Under the pieces are notes generated by a model that was not told where the DNA came from, made no database searches, and saw nothing but the letters and a program-made list of their open reading frames with translations. The position numbers and the translations under genes were made by a program. A stretch of 64,000 nt of DNA from Haematococcus lacustris (taxonomy: Eukaryota; Chlorophyta; Chlorophyceae; Chlamydomonadales; Haematococcaceae), in NCBI GenBank assembly GCA_030144725.1, contig JASKMD010000021.1:1633768-1697767 (forward strand). Direction: 5' to 3'. This document shows positions 1 to 9,818 of this stretch, piece by piece. Numbering within the stretch: position 1 is the stretch's first letter; each line of letters begins with the position of its first letter.

Positions 1-41
1 GGTACCACCACCCCTGCTGCCACCCAAACTGGCAGGGCTAC

Positions 42-1844
42 CTGCACCACCACCTGCTGCTGCTCCTGCTGCTCCTGCTGCTGCTGCCCCTGCAGATTGC
101 ACGGTGGACGGTGGTGCTGCTGCTCGTGGAGCTGCTGCTGCTGCTGCTGGGGCTGCTGGTCTTGTTGATGCTGCTGCGCCTGGTGCTGCTCTGGTAGCTG
201 TTGCTGCTCCTGCAATTTGTACGGTGGATACCTTTCAGCCAGCATCGCATGTGCACGTGGTCGCCAACAGTACAAAGTTCATAGCTCACCGCTCAGACCC
301 AGACGCAAGCCCACTTCCACAGCCTGGGCCAATGCAGCATTTGTTGGGGCTGCAAGCTGCTGCTGGCGGTTGTTAACCTGCATATATAATCAGCTCACTT
401 ACAACGTGTCCTACCATGTCATTACATCTTCGCCGCCATTAGTCCTGCTCACCTGGACAGCGATGGCCTTGAGGTCCACCTCATTCGGGGTCAAACGCCT
501 GCCGTCCTGACGCCCTAAAGCCAGGAAATGGTTGTCATCAACTCGCACCAAGTAGCAAGTCTCACCTTCGTCCATGCATGGGAAGTTTGGTGGCATGACA
601 GCTTTGCTCTCCTCCCGGGTGAGCAAGCCTCGGGCATCTACTGGAGTAACATACCACTTCCCATCGCCCTCGTCTAGAACCTGCAGTTCGACTCCAAGGA
701 CTGCGGACATGAGCACCATGGAGGTGAAGCCACTCCATGCCTTGGGTTGCTGGATGTCTGTCAGCAGGTGCTCTTCCAGCGAGATGCTGGCAATTTTCGA
801 CTGTCCAGTCACAGGGTCCACCTCGTATCTGTCAGTGTCTGCATTTTCCAGCATCATCGCCAGGGTGCTGCTCTGGGGGGCAGCCTGGCTCCGGAAATGC
901 TTGATCATATTCATACCAATATCAAAGCAGGCCTGGCGTAGGTCTTTGTGCCCCTGCACATATATGGCATCAGTTTTACGTGTATTCACTACATGCACTT
1001 TGCATTCTTGCATACACATCAACCTACAGCCATGTGATGTCATGTGACTGGGTATGGCATTCATTGACTGATGACACTATCAGGGCAGTGCGCTGTCATG
1101 TGACGAGCCTCATTACCCTGGCCCTGACACTCACTGTGATACTGCATAAACCGGCAATCATTGCCGCTGCTCGGTATGCGCAGTTGCCGTCCCCCAACAC
1201 GTTGAAGGCGTACAAGCCTAGGAGCTGTAGCACATCACGCAACGCACGCTTCTAATTCTAACCAAGACCTTGAAAGCTACAGTACCTACTCCAGCCCACT
1301 TCCCTCCTGCTCCTCCTCCTCTTCCTCACCCCTCCCCTCTACATCCCCCCCCTCCCCCACCCCTGCCTTGTCCCGCTGCTGCTGCCGCTGCCCCGGCTGC
1401 CCCGTCCCCTGCCCCGGCTGCCCTGCTGCCCCTGCTGCCTCCACGTCCCCCGGCAGGACAGGTGCCGCAAGGGGGGGGTTGAGCTCCTTCTCCACCTGAG
1501 CCTCAAAGTCGGCAAAGGCCTTGTCCAGGATGGCCTACAGGAAAACCGCACATCACATGGGTTGGTGCGCGGCGCAAGCATGACACCAGCAGGTGACCAT
1601 GCGGTGAGCTGGGGTAGAGCCCACCTCCATCTTTCTGTCAGACCAGCGTGTGACGTCCCGCACCACATGGCTGACCTTTGTCTCCTACAAGCACGCATGC
1701 CAAAGACCTTCAACACTCATCCATGGGCATTGCATATGAGCTTAGGAGGCTGCATGTATACGGCACTCACCTCCATGTCATGCTTGCCGGCCACCCGGGA
1801 GACCAGCTCCTCGCCTTTGCGGTGCATCATCTCCATCCAGGTGA
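42..1844 (-). CDS. OTU-like cysteine protease gene, 3' part (continues off left edge)
   Basis: Minus-strand exons that join at good GT-AG sites: 1771-1844, about 1290-1534, 1135-1224, 453-953, 290-377 and 42-209, with the last donor leading beyond base 1. The 1135-1224 exon encodes GDGNCAYRAAAM, the catalytic Asp-Gly-Asn-Cys motif of OTU-family deubiquitinases. The 453-953 exon carries the rest of the fold: an LRQA helix, a WSGF-type segment and DNHFLAL with the catalytic His. Both halves of the Cys/His pair are therefore present. The 1290-1534 exon is acidic and Gly/Gln-rich; the 42-209 exon is a Gln-rich tract written in CAG codons. OTU proteases remove ubiquitin or similar modifiers. The substrate here is unknown. 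The 5' exons lie beyond the Ty3-1 insertion (10277-12481). Exon edges are read by eye and the flanking domains are unassigned. Confidence 0.72.
56..205. repeat. CTG/CAG-rich trinucleotide tract
   Basis: Imperfect GCTGCTGCT runs, read as CAG (Gln) codons on the minus strand inside the last visible OTU-gene exon. This explains the Ala/Gln-rich open frames on both strands. Confidence 0.75.
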
Positions 1845-1855
1845 CTGGGGGGAAG

Positions 1856-2091
1856 TGTAGCGTTCCGATTCTGCACTAAGCGGATCGGCGCTAGTGTCAC
1901 TGCTGAAGTGTGATACAGGCAGGTTAAGTGGTGGGCTGTACTGCTGCCCACCATTCGGGTTCGATCCCCGGAGGCCGTTCTATGTCTTAGCCTGGTTGCG
2001 CTGCAGCAGTCTGACACCTGTAACTGCGGTTAGCGTTGCATGGCGTTCACACACTGAAAAGATTTAAGGCGCGTTCTTTCTGAACGCTACA
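1856..2091 (+). repeat. 5' LTR of Ty3-1
   Basis: 236 bp, TG...CA ends, apparently identical to the 3' LTR at 9819-10054. Positions 1958-1968 match the RNA polymerase III B-box (GGTTCGATCCC), and 1921-1931 is close to an A-box, so the LTR contains a tRNA-like stretch. Confidence 0.95.
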
Positions 2092-2092
2092 T

Positions 2093-2102
2093 TGGTTTCC
2101 GA
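2093..2102 (+). other. putative primer binding site of Ty3-1
   Basis: TGGTTTCCGA begins two bases after the 5' LTR. Its complement ends in CCA, as expected for a tRNA 3' end. The same ten bases occupy the same place in Ty3-2 (19201-19210, minus strand), which supports the call. I cannot name the tRNA. Confidence 0.6.
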
Positions 2103-2131
2103 ATTCCGATACCTCAGTGACTGGCCGCACC

Positions 2132-3700
2132 ATGACTGACACTACGCCTAATGGCGAAACACCAGGCGCTGGTATGTCCAGCGGTCCTGCGGGTTCCCAG
2201 GCCATATTGGCCCAGGCCCTATCTGATCCCGAGTTTGCCAGGTCCCTGAGGGCGGCTTTGTTCCCCGACGGTGGTCCTGCTGCAACTCCGTCGCGGAATG
2301 GGCAGGGCGATGGCCCAGTCCCTCCAGGCGATGAAGAAGACGAAGAGGAGGAGCAGGATGAGGAAGAAGAGGCTGACGACGTCTCTGAAGGCGAGATTGA
2401 CCTGTCTTCCGCACACCAGCTGGCCCAGTCGCTGCTGGACACGCAGGACCAGCTGAAGGAGGCTAAAACCAAGCTGGCCAAGATGGAATCTCGCCAAAAG
2501 CTGACAGATCGCACACTGGCTGCGCTGGCTGAAAAGGTGGGTCTATTCCCAGGGTCCCCTCCCTCCATTCAGGACAGGCTGTTTAGTATGCGCACTCCGT
2601 CCCCGAGTCGGTCAGGTACACGCCCAGCGTGTATTCCTGGTACCTTTAACTCGATCGGTGGGAGAGGCGGCGCTCTGCACCACCTCTTTCCCCAGGTCAC
2701 TAGTCAGGCTCCAGCTGCTAAATCTGTGCCTGGCCCTGATAAGTGGACAGACAATTGCACCAAGTCTCGTCGCAGGGCCTCTGCCTTCTGTGACGACTTA
2801 GAAGCACATTGCCAGCGCTTCAACCTGGACATTGCCTCTGTCTTTCCTGCATTCCTGTCCGGGGCTGCGCGTGATGCTTGGTTGCCATCCATCCGTGCTG
2901 CTCATTTCGCACAGACCCGCACTGCACCTACCTGGCCTTATCTGCGACTGTCCTTTCTTGAGTATACAGGAGACGACTTGCGTGACGATCAGACTGATGC
3001 CCAGAAACAGCTTCTTGAAGGCAGCATTCGCATGTCGTCCCAGCTCCTTCTCAATGAATATGTCACTGCTTTCAGGAACAATCTGCTGACTGCTGGTGTC
3101 CAGTGCATGGATGAGAGTTTGCTTGTCTCCCTGTTTATCAAGGGACTGACATCTGAGCTGAAAAAGGCAGTCCTAAGGGATTCTGCTCCTTTTCCTGCCT
3201 TCACTCTGGCTCAGGCTATCGATTCTGCCAGGCAAGCTCAGCGTGCTGCTAAGATCCTTGCTGAAGCAGTCGGCACAAAGCGCCATGTGGCTGCTGTGCA
3301 GGCTAAGCAGCTGGCTGAAGGTCTGGAGCGTGCAAACAACCCTCGTCCCCCTAAGAGCACCCACAGCGACCCACCTGCCAAAGTCCCAGCCCGTTCCAGG
3401 GGCTTCAGGGCTGGCATGGCTGCTGGTCCTGCTGCTGGCTACCGTGTCATTCTGAAGCAGAAGGCTGAAGAGGCTGCTGAGCAGTCCAGCATGAAGCCAG
3501 GCCAGTACTGTCATCATTGCTATGATCCCCGGCACCTTAAGCCTCTGTGTCCCTATAAGGACATGCCAGCTCTGGAAGCCAGGAAGCTATCTGGCTACCC
3601 TCGTCCTCCTGCTGATGCAAAGGCTGCAGGGAAGCGTCCTTCTGAGCAGCATGACTCTGAGCCCAAGAAGGGCAGGCTTGCATCTGCCAATGGGAAGTGA
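2132..3700 (+). CDS. gag: Ty3-1 Gag polyprotein
   Basis: Structural capsid/nucleocapsid protein of about 522 aa, counted from the ATG at 2132 (the open frame extends 15 bases upstream without another ATG). It has an acidic stretch (roughly residues 65-95), a likely coiled coil rich in Leu/Lys/Glu, the Ty3-type capsid region, and near the C-terminus a CCHC zinc knuckle, CHHCYDPRHLKPLC (C-x2-C-x4-H-x4-C), for RNA packaging. It ends with one TGA at 3698-3700, and pol continues in the same frame. Gag is intact, unlike that of Ty3-2. Confidence 0.9.
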   Translation: MTDTTPNGETPGAGMSSGPAGSQAILAQALSDPEFARSLRAALFPDGGPAATPSRNGQGDGPVPPGDEEDEEEEQDEEEEADDVSEGEIDLSSAHQLAQSLLDTQDQLKEAKTKLAKMESRQKLTDRTLAALAEKVGLFPGSPPSIQDRLFSMRTPSPSRSGTRPACIPGTFNSIGGRGGALHHLFPQVTSQAPAAKSVPGPDKWTDNCTKSRRRASAFCDDLEAHCQRFNLDIASVFPAFLSGAARDAWLPSIRAAHFAQTRTAPTWPYLRLSFLEYTGDDLRDDQTDAQKQLLEGSIRMSSQLLLNEYVTAFRNNLLTAGVQCMDESLLVSLFIKGLTSELKKAVLRDSAPFPAFTLAQAIDSARQAQRAAKILAEAVGTKRHVAAVQAKQLAEGLERANNPRPPKSTHSDPPAKVPARSRGFRAGMAAGPAAGYRVILKQKAEEAAEQSSMKPGQYCHHCYDPRHLKPLCPYKDMPALEARKLSGYPRPPADAKAAGKRPSEQHDSEPKKGRLASANGK

Positions 3701-6346
3701 GGTGTTGCCCAGCCAGGACAGTGTCACTCCTGTGCTGTGGTACATGCTGATGAACCTGTCTTATGCACCTGTGCCACTGAAATGACTGGGACTGAGACCC
3801 AGCTAATGGTTGTTGATGGTGTTGCTGTGCATGCTATGAGCCAGCCTTTCCCTGATTCAACTGTTGATGGCCATGCGTTCTCTGAGCAGACTGCTGTGAC
3901 AGCAGCTCAGAACTGTGGGTCCTGTTTCAGTGCTGCTGACCCCTGTGTGGGTCATATTCTCTCGTGTAAGACTGCCATGTGTTGTCCCCGTGCACCGTCT
4001 CAAGTCATCTTGGGGGTCTCTGGTCAAGACGACAAGGTGAGGTTCCAGTTTGCTGGCACCATTGATTCTCATGCCTGTCACATGTTAGCTGATAGTGGTG
4101 CTGATGCATCCCTGATCAGTGCTAGCTTTGTTCAGCTGCATAACATCCCAGTATTTACTTATCCCATGTCACTCAGGTTTGATGTTGCCAACAACCAGCC
4201 TGTGATATGTGAGCATTATGTCAAAGTGCAGCTGCGCATCAACAGCTTCTGCTGCATGTGCCTGTTGACTGTCATGCCTGATCTGGTTCATGCTTATGAC
4301 GTGCTCCTGGGTGCTGACTGGTTGACTGTGCAGGGAGCCTTGGTCGACTACGTCGACAAGACTCTTACCCTGCGCACTCCCCAAGGTAATAAAACCTTAC
4401 ACCCACACACAGGTGACCAGAGTGCTGCTGGCCAGTGTGCTGCCACAAGGCCACCTGGATCCACCCACTCACTGCCCCGCCCACCTGCTGCTGTCCTTGC
4501 TGCTGTGTCCAAAGCCAATCCAAAGGCTCTTGTGACAGCAAAGCAAGCAGCCAGATGGCTGCGTAAGGGTGGCTCAGCCATGGTAGCTATGGTGTCTCTG
4601 GAAGACCTTGCCTTACCAGTAGACGCTGTGTCCCATGTACAGAGGCAGCACCTGCAAGATCTGCTGGATGAATACTCTGATGTATTCCAACCTATCACAG
4701 GACTCCCGCCAGAGCGTGCAGTAGGGCACTCCATCCCCTTGCAGCCTGATGGCAAGCCTCCAGCTAGGCCCAGCTATAGGATGTCCAAACCTGAGCAAGA
4801 TGAACTGCGTAAACAGATCACTGACCTGCTAGCTAAGGGCCTGATAGAGCCTAGCTCATCACCCTATGCTGCACCTGTGCTGTTTGTCCAGAAGAAATCA
4901 GGTGAGCTGCGCATGTGCATTGACTACCGCCAGCTAAATAAAATTACAATTAGGGACCAGTATCCTTTGCCACGCATTGATGATCTGTTTGATCAGCTAG
5001 CAGGAAAAACTGTGTTCTCCTCCCTCGATCTGCAGGCTGGTTACCACCAGATCCGCATCCCGGCTGAGGACGTCCCTAAGACTGCGTTCAGGACTCCCAT
5101 GGGGCACTACCAATTCAAGGTACTGTGTTTTGGCCTGACAAATGCTCCTGCCACGTTCCAACGTGTAATGAATGAAGCATTTGCTGAGGTGATCAATGAC
5201 TGTGCCCTCGTGTATCTCGATGATATCCTGGTGATGTCCGAGAACACTGAGGAGCACCTAGTCCACCTCAGACGTGTATTTGACTTATTGCGTAAAAATA
5301 AATTTTATGCTAAGTTATCTAAATGTGAGTTTATGAATTGCACACTGATGTTCCTGGGCCATATTATTAGTGCTCAAGGCATCTCTGTTGACCCGTGTAA
5401 AGTTACTGCAATCTCTGAATGGCCAGTACCTACTAGCCTCAAAACTCTGCAGTCTTTCCTGGGCGCTGCTAACTATGTACGTAAATTTGTACATAATTTT
5501 AGCACTATTGCTGCACCCCTCACTAACCTGACTGGCCCCAAAAAGGAGTCCTTCCCTTGGAAGGCATGGCCTCAGGCTGAGCTGGATGCGTTCAATGCTT
5601 TAAAGCAGGCCATTTCTAATGTGCCTATGCTCAAGCTTCCTGATCACAGCAAGCCGTTTCAGGTGCACTGCGATGCGTCCCTTGAGGGCATCGGTGCAGT
5701 CCTGATGCAGGATGGCTACCCATTGGCGTATTACTCCAGGAAATTAATTCCTGCTGAGATTAATTACACCACGGGCGAACAAGAACTGCTGGCATTGGTA
5801 TCTGCTTGCCAACAGTGGCGATGCTACCTGGAAGGGGTACCATTCACACTGTACACAGATCACAAGCCGCTCATCTCTCTGCCTACTCAAACTATACTCT
5901 CACGCAGGCAGACTAGATGGATGGAATTCCTGGCCCGCTTCTCATATACCATTGAATATCTACCTGGTATATCCAATCCTGCTGACCCGTTGTCACGCAT
6001 TCCAGCAGCCCCATTGCAGACGTGTAAGGGCTCTGGTGCAGATAATGTGCGTAGTATTCTAGTGACGACTAGAAGCCAGCGTCGTTCTCAGGAGGGGGAG
6101 GAAACTTGTGCTGAGGCGCAGAAAAACAGTGCTGGTGATGCCGCTGCGCCACCCACACAACCACCACCAAGCCAAGGTGCTGGTGCTGCCGCCAGGCCAC
6201 CCACTAAGCGTGTCACTTGGGCTGCTGATATACACAGTAAAGTGCCGAAATTGAATAGGCATGTTTTGGCCGTTCTCCCGTTTTTGCCCTCCAATACGCA
6301 CGCTTCCTTGCATACACGGTCGTTGGAGGTAACGAGGATGCTGTGA
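3701..6346 (+). CDS. pol: Ty3-1 Pol, first part: protease, RT, RNase H (truncated by insertion)
   Basis: Open frame in phase with gag and separated from it only by the TGA at 3698-3700; the first in-frame ATG is 3782. Domains in order: aspartic protease with ADSGAD near 4088; reverse transcriptase with the LRMCIDYRQLNK segment near 4907 and the YLDD catalytic box near 5213; and Ty3-type RNase H beginning CDASLEGIGAVL near 5669 with TDHKPL near 5857. The frame enters foreign DNA after 6232 and stops at 6346, so no integrase is attached. Expression would need readthrough of the TGA or internal initiation. The missing domains recur at 7526-9535. Confidence 0.9.
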   Translation, partial: GVAQPGQCHSCAVVHADEPVLCTCATEMTGTETQLMVVDGVAVHAMSQPFPDSTVDGHAFSEQTAVTAAQNCGSCFSAADPCVGHILSCKTAMCCPRAPSQVILGVSGQDDKVRFQFAGTIDSHACHMLADSGADASLISASFVQLHNIPVFTYPMSLRFDVANNQPVICEHYVKVQLRINSFCCMCLLTVMPDLVHAYDVLLGADWLTVQGALVDYVDKTLTLRTPQGNKTLHPHTGDQSAAGQCAATRPPGSTHSLPRPPAAVLAAVSKANPKALVTAKQAARWLRKGGSAMVAMVSLEDLALPVDAVSHVQRQHLQDLLDEYSDVFQPITGLPPERAVGHSIPLQPDGKPPARPSYRMSKPEQDELRKQITDLLAKGLIEPSSSPYAAPVLFVQKKSGELRMCIDYRQLNKITIRDQYPLPRIDDLFDQLAGKTVFSSLDLQAGYHQIRIPAEDVPKTAFRTPMGHYQFKVLCFGLTNAPATFQRVMNEAFAEVINDCALVYLDDILVMSENTEEHLVHLRRVFDLLRKNKFYAKLSKCEFMNCTLMFLGHIISAQGISVDPCKVTAISEWPVPTSLKTLQSFLGAANYVRKFVHNFSTIAAPLTNLTGPKKESFPWKAWPQAELDAFNALKQAISNVPMLKLPDHSKPFQVHCDASLEGIGAVLMQDGYPLAYYSRKLIPAEINYTTGEQELLALVSACQQWRCYLEGVPFTLYTDHKPLISLPTQTILSRRQTRWMEFLARFSYTIEYLPGISNPADPLSRIPAAPLQTCKGSGADNVRSILVTTRSQRRSQEGEETCAEAQKNSAGDAAAPPTQPPPSQGAGAAARPPTKRVTWAADIHSKVPKLNRHVLAVLPFLPSNTHASLHTRSLEVTRML

Positions 6347-7476
6347 GTCGGTTAGAAGCGAATCATTGCGCACCGTCGGCTGAGATGTGGCTGCCGCCGG
6401 TTATGCCCGTTTGAACCCTACCGGCTGTTAAGGTTCCGGGTGCACTCGCGCGACAAGTTACCCGTGCAAGCGCAGCCCTTCTTGACACTTTGGTGGGTAC
6501 TTAATGTAGCTCAAATGGTTTGCTCCGGTGTACTGCAGCCGCTTGGCCGCGGACTCGCGTCGAAAATACTCTTTCTAAGCGCTCCAGGCATTTTATCGGC
6601 CTCATGTGCCCAGGTCCCACCGCACACCACCAGCCCCCATGGCCAAACCGACCACTGGTGCTTCTCGGCAGTCCAGCTTGGCTCTAGACAGCGCAGGCGA
6701 GAGGGGCAAAAGGCTCTTGGCAGCTGCTAATGCTGACTTTAAGGTCAAGAGGGGCCAGCCACAGCCATCCATGGCAGCTGTGGCCTGGGAACATAGCGTT
6801 TCATATGCCACCTTCTACAGAGTCATCAAGAGGGATGGGGTGATTGCAAAACGTGGGTGCCCAACAGCTTTGTCAGCTGTGGAAGAGAAGCAGTTGCGGG
6901 ACTTGGTAGTAAGGGGCCAGCAGCAGGGTGCGGGTGTCACCAAGACAGCATTGCTTGCAGCCATGAGGATAACGCAATGGGCCACAGAGCGCAAGAGCAA
7001 AGTGGAGAAGCCCCTTGGCACAAAATGGCGTCACACGGCATTTAGTTACAATTAATTAAGTGAAGCATACAAATATAAATCGATAATAATATATGTAGTG
7101 CGGCATCTGAGAAGAGCGTGCATTCGAGAAAAGTGGTTTATACCCCCATAACAAAGATAACATGGTAACAGCAGCAGCAGCCAGCATTCAGGGTGGGAAG
7201 CAGCAACCAGCATGTAAACTCTTAACCCCCTTGGCTGTCGACTACGCAGTGTTGCGTGTTGCAGCTCAATGATCAGCCCAACCGCGGCCCAGCTAACGTT
7301 TCCCAGCAGAGGATAGGTTCTATTTCAGGCATGAGGTGGTTGCTGAGCCAGCCAAGAAAGCTGCTAAGGCCAGGAAGGGATCTTGCATGTAGCATGCTTG
7401 CATGTCCATGTGCAAGACTTCAAGTGCCTATGGACTGCCACCCGACAACGCTTTTAACGAGCTGTTGGCGTTGGTG
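6233..7476 (+). mobile_element. DNA transposon fragment inserted in Ty3-1 pol
   Basis: The pol sequence is interrupted after GCTGAT (6229) and resumes at GTACCAG (7476), as shown by the uninterrupted second copy near 8048. If a G-to-A change at 6230 is allowed, TA is duplicated on both sides (6231-6232 and 7477-7478), the Tc1/mariner/pogo-type target. The ends begin CAC and finish GTG, but I see no longer inverted repeat, so exact ends are uncertain. It holds a short transposase-like reading frame (6639-7055) and an AT-rich centre. Confidence 0.6.
6639..7055 (+). pseudogene. helix-turn-helix N-terminus of a pogo/CENP-B-like transposase
   Basis: About 138 aa from the ATG at 6639. The central part (SVSYATFYRVIKRDG followed by GCPTALSAVEEKQLRDLV) has the look of a psq/CENP-B-type helix-turn-helix followed by the usual Arg/Gly-Pro linker and an acidic helix, as in the DNA-binding end of pogo-like transposases. 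No DDE catalytic domain follows, and downstream sequence is AT-rich and full of stops. It is a truncated or internally deleted transposase. The family call is inference from layout, so confidence is moderate. Confidence 0.45.
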
Positions 7477-7525
7477 TACCAGTAGATGGAGAACCCAGTG
7501 CACCTAAACCACCAGGTCCCCTGTC

Positions 7526-8053
7526 CTGATGCTGGATGGCTACCCATTGGCGTATTACTCCAGGAAATTAATCCCTGCTGAGGTTAATTACACCACGGGC
7601 GAACAGGAACTGCTGGCATTGGTATCTGCGTGTCAACAGTGGAGGTGTTACCTGGAAGGGGTACCATTCACTCTGTACACAGATCACCGGCCACTCATCT
7701 CTCTGCCCACTCAAAACATACTCTCACGCAGGCAGACTAGATGGATGGAATTCCTGGCCCGCTTCTCATATATCATTGAGTATTTACCTGGTATATCTAA
7801 TCCCGCTGATCCGTTGTCACGCATTCCAGCTGCCACAGTACAGACGTGTAAAGGCCCTGGTGCTGATAATGTGAAGAGTATCCTTGTCATGACTAGGAGT
7901 AAGCGGCGTTCTCAAGAGGGGGAGGAAACTGGTGCTGAGGCACGTAAAACGAGTGCTGGTGATGCCGCTGTGCCACCCACACAACCACCACCAGGCCATG
8001 GTGCTGGTGCTGCCGTAAGGCCACCCACCAAACGTGTCACTTGGGCTGCTGAT
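7526..8053 (+). repeat. second, diverged copy of the Ty3-1 RNase H segment
   Basis: Matches 5701-6229 over about 520 bp but with frequent substitutions (several per 100 bases, for example 7551-7600 against 5722-5771). The join lies near 7524-7530, where the end of the first copy meets CTGATGC, the start of the second. Confidence 0.85.
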
Positions 8054-9535
8054 GTACCAGCAGATGGAGAACCCAGTGCACCCAAACCACCAGGTCCCTT
8101 GTCAAACCTGCATGAGTGGTTGGTCAGAGCTTATGCTGCTGATTCCAACTTCACCAAGCGTAGAAAGACAAAGAACTTTTACCTGGATGAACATGGCTTA
8201 TGGAGACATCAAAAGAGACGTACAGTCATTGTGCCCCGTGACAAACAGCTACGAGAGCATATCCTGCATGAGATGCACGATGCTAAGTATGCTGGCCACG
8301 TTGGGATCACTAAGACGTTGGAGCGTGTCATGCGTGTGTTCTGGTGGAAACACTTACGCACTGATGTGCGTCACTATGTAACAACATGTGATGCATGCCA
8401 GAGAAACAAGTCGGTTACAGCTAAGCCATGGGGGTTCCTTCATCCTCTGTCTATACCTGGATACCGCTGGGAAGTCATGCACATGGACTTCATAACCAAA
8501 CTACCGTCCGGATCACATGGATATGATTCCATCTGTGTATTCGTTGACAGGCTCTCCAAGATGGTGCACCTAGTGCCATGCAAGGAAAGCATGGATGCTC
8601 CTGAGTTTGCACAACTCTTCATTGATTCGGTATTTGTCCATCATGGGCTACCATCTGAAGTTGTGAGTGATCGGGGCTCCCTATTCGTTAGTAAGTTCTG
8701 GCAAGCTGTATGCAAGCTAATGGGCATGAAACATTCTCTCACCTCCAGCTATCACCCCCAGTCAAATGGGCAGGTTGAGCGGTACAACAAAGTGTTGGAG
8801 GAGATGCTCCGGCATTATATCTCTCCCACTCAACGAGACTGGCCTAAACACCTCTCGTTTGCCGAGTTTGCAATTAATAACTCATGGCAAGAAAGTATTA
8901 AGTCTACACCTTTCCTGATTAACTATGGACAGTCCCCAGTGACACCGGTGACCCATGAGTTACCTCGGTTGCCACCTCCCATGGCCCAGTTCTTCTCTGA
9001 TGGCTGGGAAAAGGGCGTTCAAGAAGCCAGGAGATGTATGAAACTGGCACAAAGTCGGCAGTCAAATGATGCTAATCCACACAGGAAATCCGCGGACAGT
9101 ATGTTCCAAGTGGGTGACCGTGTGCTGCTTAGTACCATGAACCTGCGTAACATGGTGGGCAAAGCCAGAAAGCTGCTGCCACGGTATGTGGGGCCTTTCA
9201 GGATTGAGGCTCATGTGGGTAGAGACGCTGTAAAGCTGACCCTGCCATCAGCCATGTCCAGGATCCATCCTGTCTTCCATGTGTCATTACTAAGACCCTA
9301 TGAGGGCAACTTTGGTCGTCTACCCCCCACTGAGCTGGGCTGGTTAGATGATTCCCCACAATATGAAGTAGAGCGCATTGTGAACCACCGGCATGTGCGT
9401 GCAGGTAAAGCAAAGGAGTACCTCGTCAAGTGGAAGGGTTATGATGACTCTGACAACACCTGGGAGCCTGCCTGCAATCTAGCAAATGCCCCTGACTGCG
9501 TAAACTTGTATAAGGCTCAGCATGGCTTGCTGTGA
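7526..9535 (+). CDS. pol: Ty3-1 Pol, second part: RNase H, integrase, chromodomain
   Basis: About 668 aa with no start of its own. It opens inside RNase H (GYPLAYYSRKL, TDHRPL) and continues with the integrase zinc domain (His pair around 8270-8300, CDAC near 8390), the DDE core (MDFITKLP near 8484, SDRGSLF near 8669, GQVERYNKVLEEML near 8770), a GPF/Y-type module (PRYVGPF near 9180) and a C-terminal chromodomain (YEVERIV through KEYLVKWKGYDDSDNTWEP, 9363-9470). Chromodomains steer integration to modified histones. The frame is intact to its stop and equals the phase of the first pol part, but stops in the insertion separate them. Confidence 0.88.
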   Translation: MMLDGYPLAYYSRKLIPAEVNYTTGEQELLALVSACQQWRCYLEGVPFTLYTDHRPLISLPTQNILSRRQTRWMEFLARFSYIIEYLPGISNPADPLSRIPAATVQTCKGPGADNVKSILVMTRSKRRSQEGEETGAEARKTSAGDAAVPPTQPPPGHGAGAAVRPPTKRVTWAADVPADGEPSAPKPPGPLSNLHEWLVRAYAADSNFTKRRKTKNFYLDEHGLWRHQKRRTVIVPRDKQLREHILHEMHDAKYAGHVGITKTLERVMRVFWWKHLRTDVRHYVTTCDACQRNKSVTAKPWGFLHPLSIPGYRWEVMHMDFITKLPSGSHGYDSICVFVDRLSKMVHLVPCKESMDAPEFAQLFIDSVFVHHGLPSEVVSDRGSLFVSKFWQAVCKLMGMKHSLTSSYHPQSNGQVERYNKVLEEMLRHYISPTQRDWPKHLSFAEFAINNSWQESIKSTPFLINYGQSPVTPVTHELPRLPPPMAQFFSDGWEKGVQEARRCMKLAQSRQSNDANPHRKSADSMFQVGDRVLLSTMNLRNMVGKARKLLPRYVGPFRIEAHVGRDAVKLTLPSAMSRIHPVFHVSLLRPYEGNFGRLPPTELGWLDDSPQYEVERIVNHRHVRAGKAKEYLVKWKGYDDSDNTWEPACNLANAPDCVNLYKAQHGLL

Positions 9536-9804
9536 TCTAAATGTGGGACATGGGCTCCATGTAGTCTTGCTGGTTGCGTTGCTGCATGCTATATGCCTTG
9601 GTGTGCTATGAGTCCAGATGCTCATATGAGCCTGGCTAATCTGGTTCCCAGCTTCCACTGGCTCTGTGAGCCTGGGCTGAAGGGTCCATAGTGACCGTAA
9701 ACTCCTGAGAGCGACCTGCGTCCGGATGGGCAGGAGTTCCAAACTAGCGGTCATGTACTGCGAGTCCATGCCATGATGGCCTATGGGCGGAACGGCCATC
9801 CCAT
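9536..9804 (+). other. Ty3-1 3' untranslated region
   Basis: Non-coding stretch between the pol stop and the polypurine tract. I see no further gene. Confidence 0.6.
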
Positions 9805-9818
9805 AGGAGGGGGAGGAA
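9805..9818 (+). other. polypurine tract of Ty3-1
   Basis: AGGAGGGGGAGGAA directly abuts the 3' LTR, the usual primer for plus-strand DNA synthesis. Ty3-2 has a nearly identical tract. Confidence 0.85.

Noticed and set aside
1914..1980. Functional tRNA gene in the Ty3-1 LTR
   Set aside because: A- and B-boxes are present but no acceptor stem or proper anticodon arm forms.
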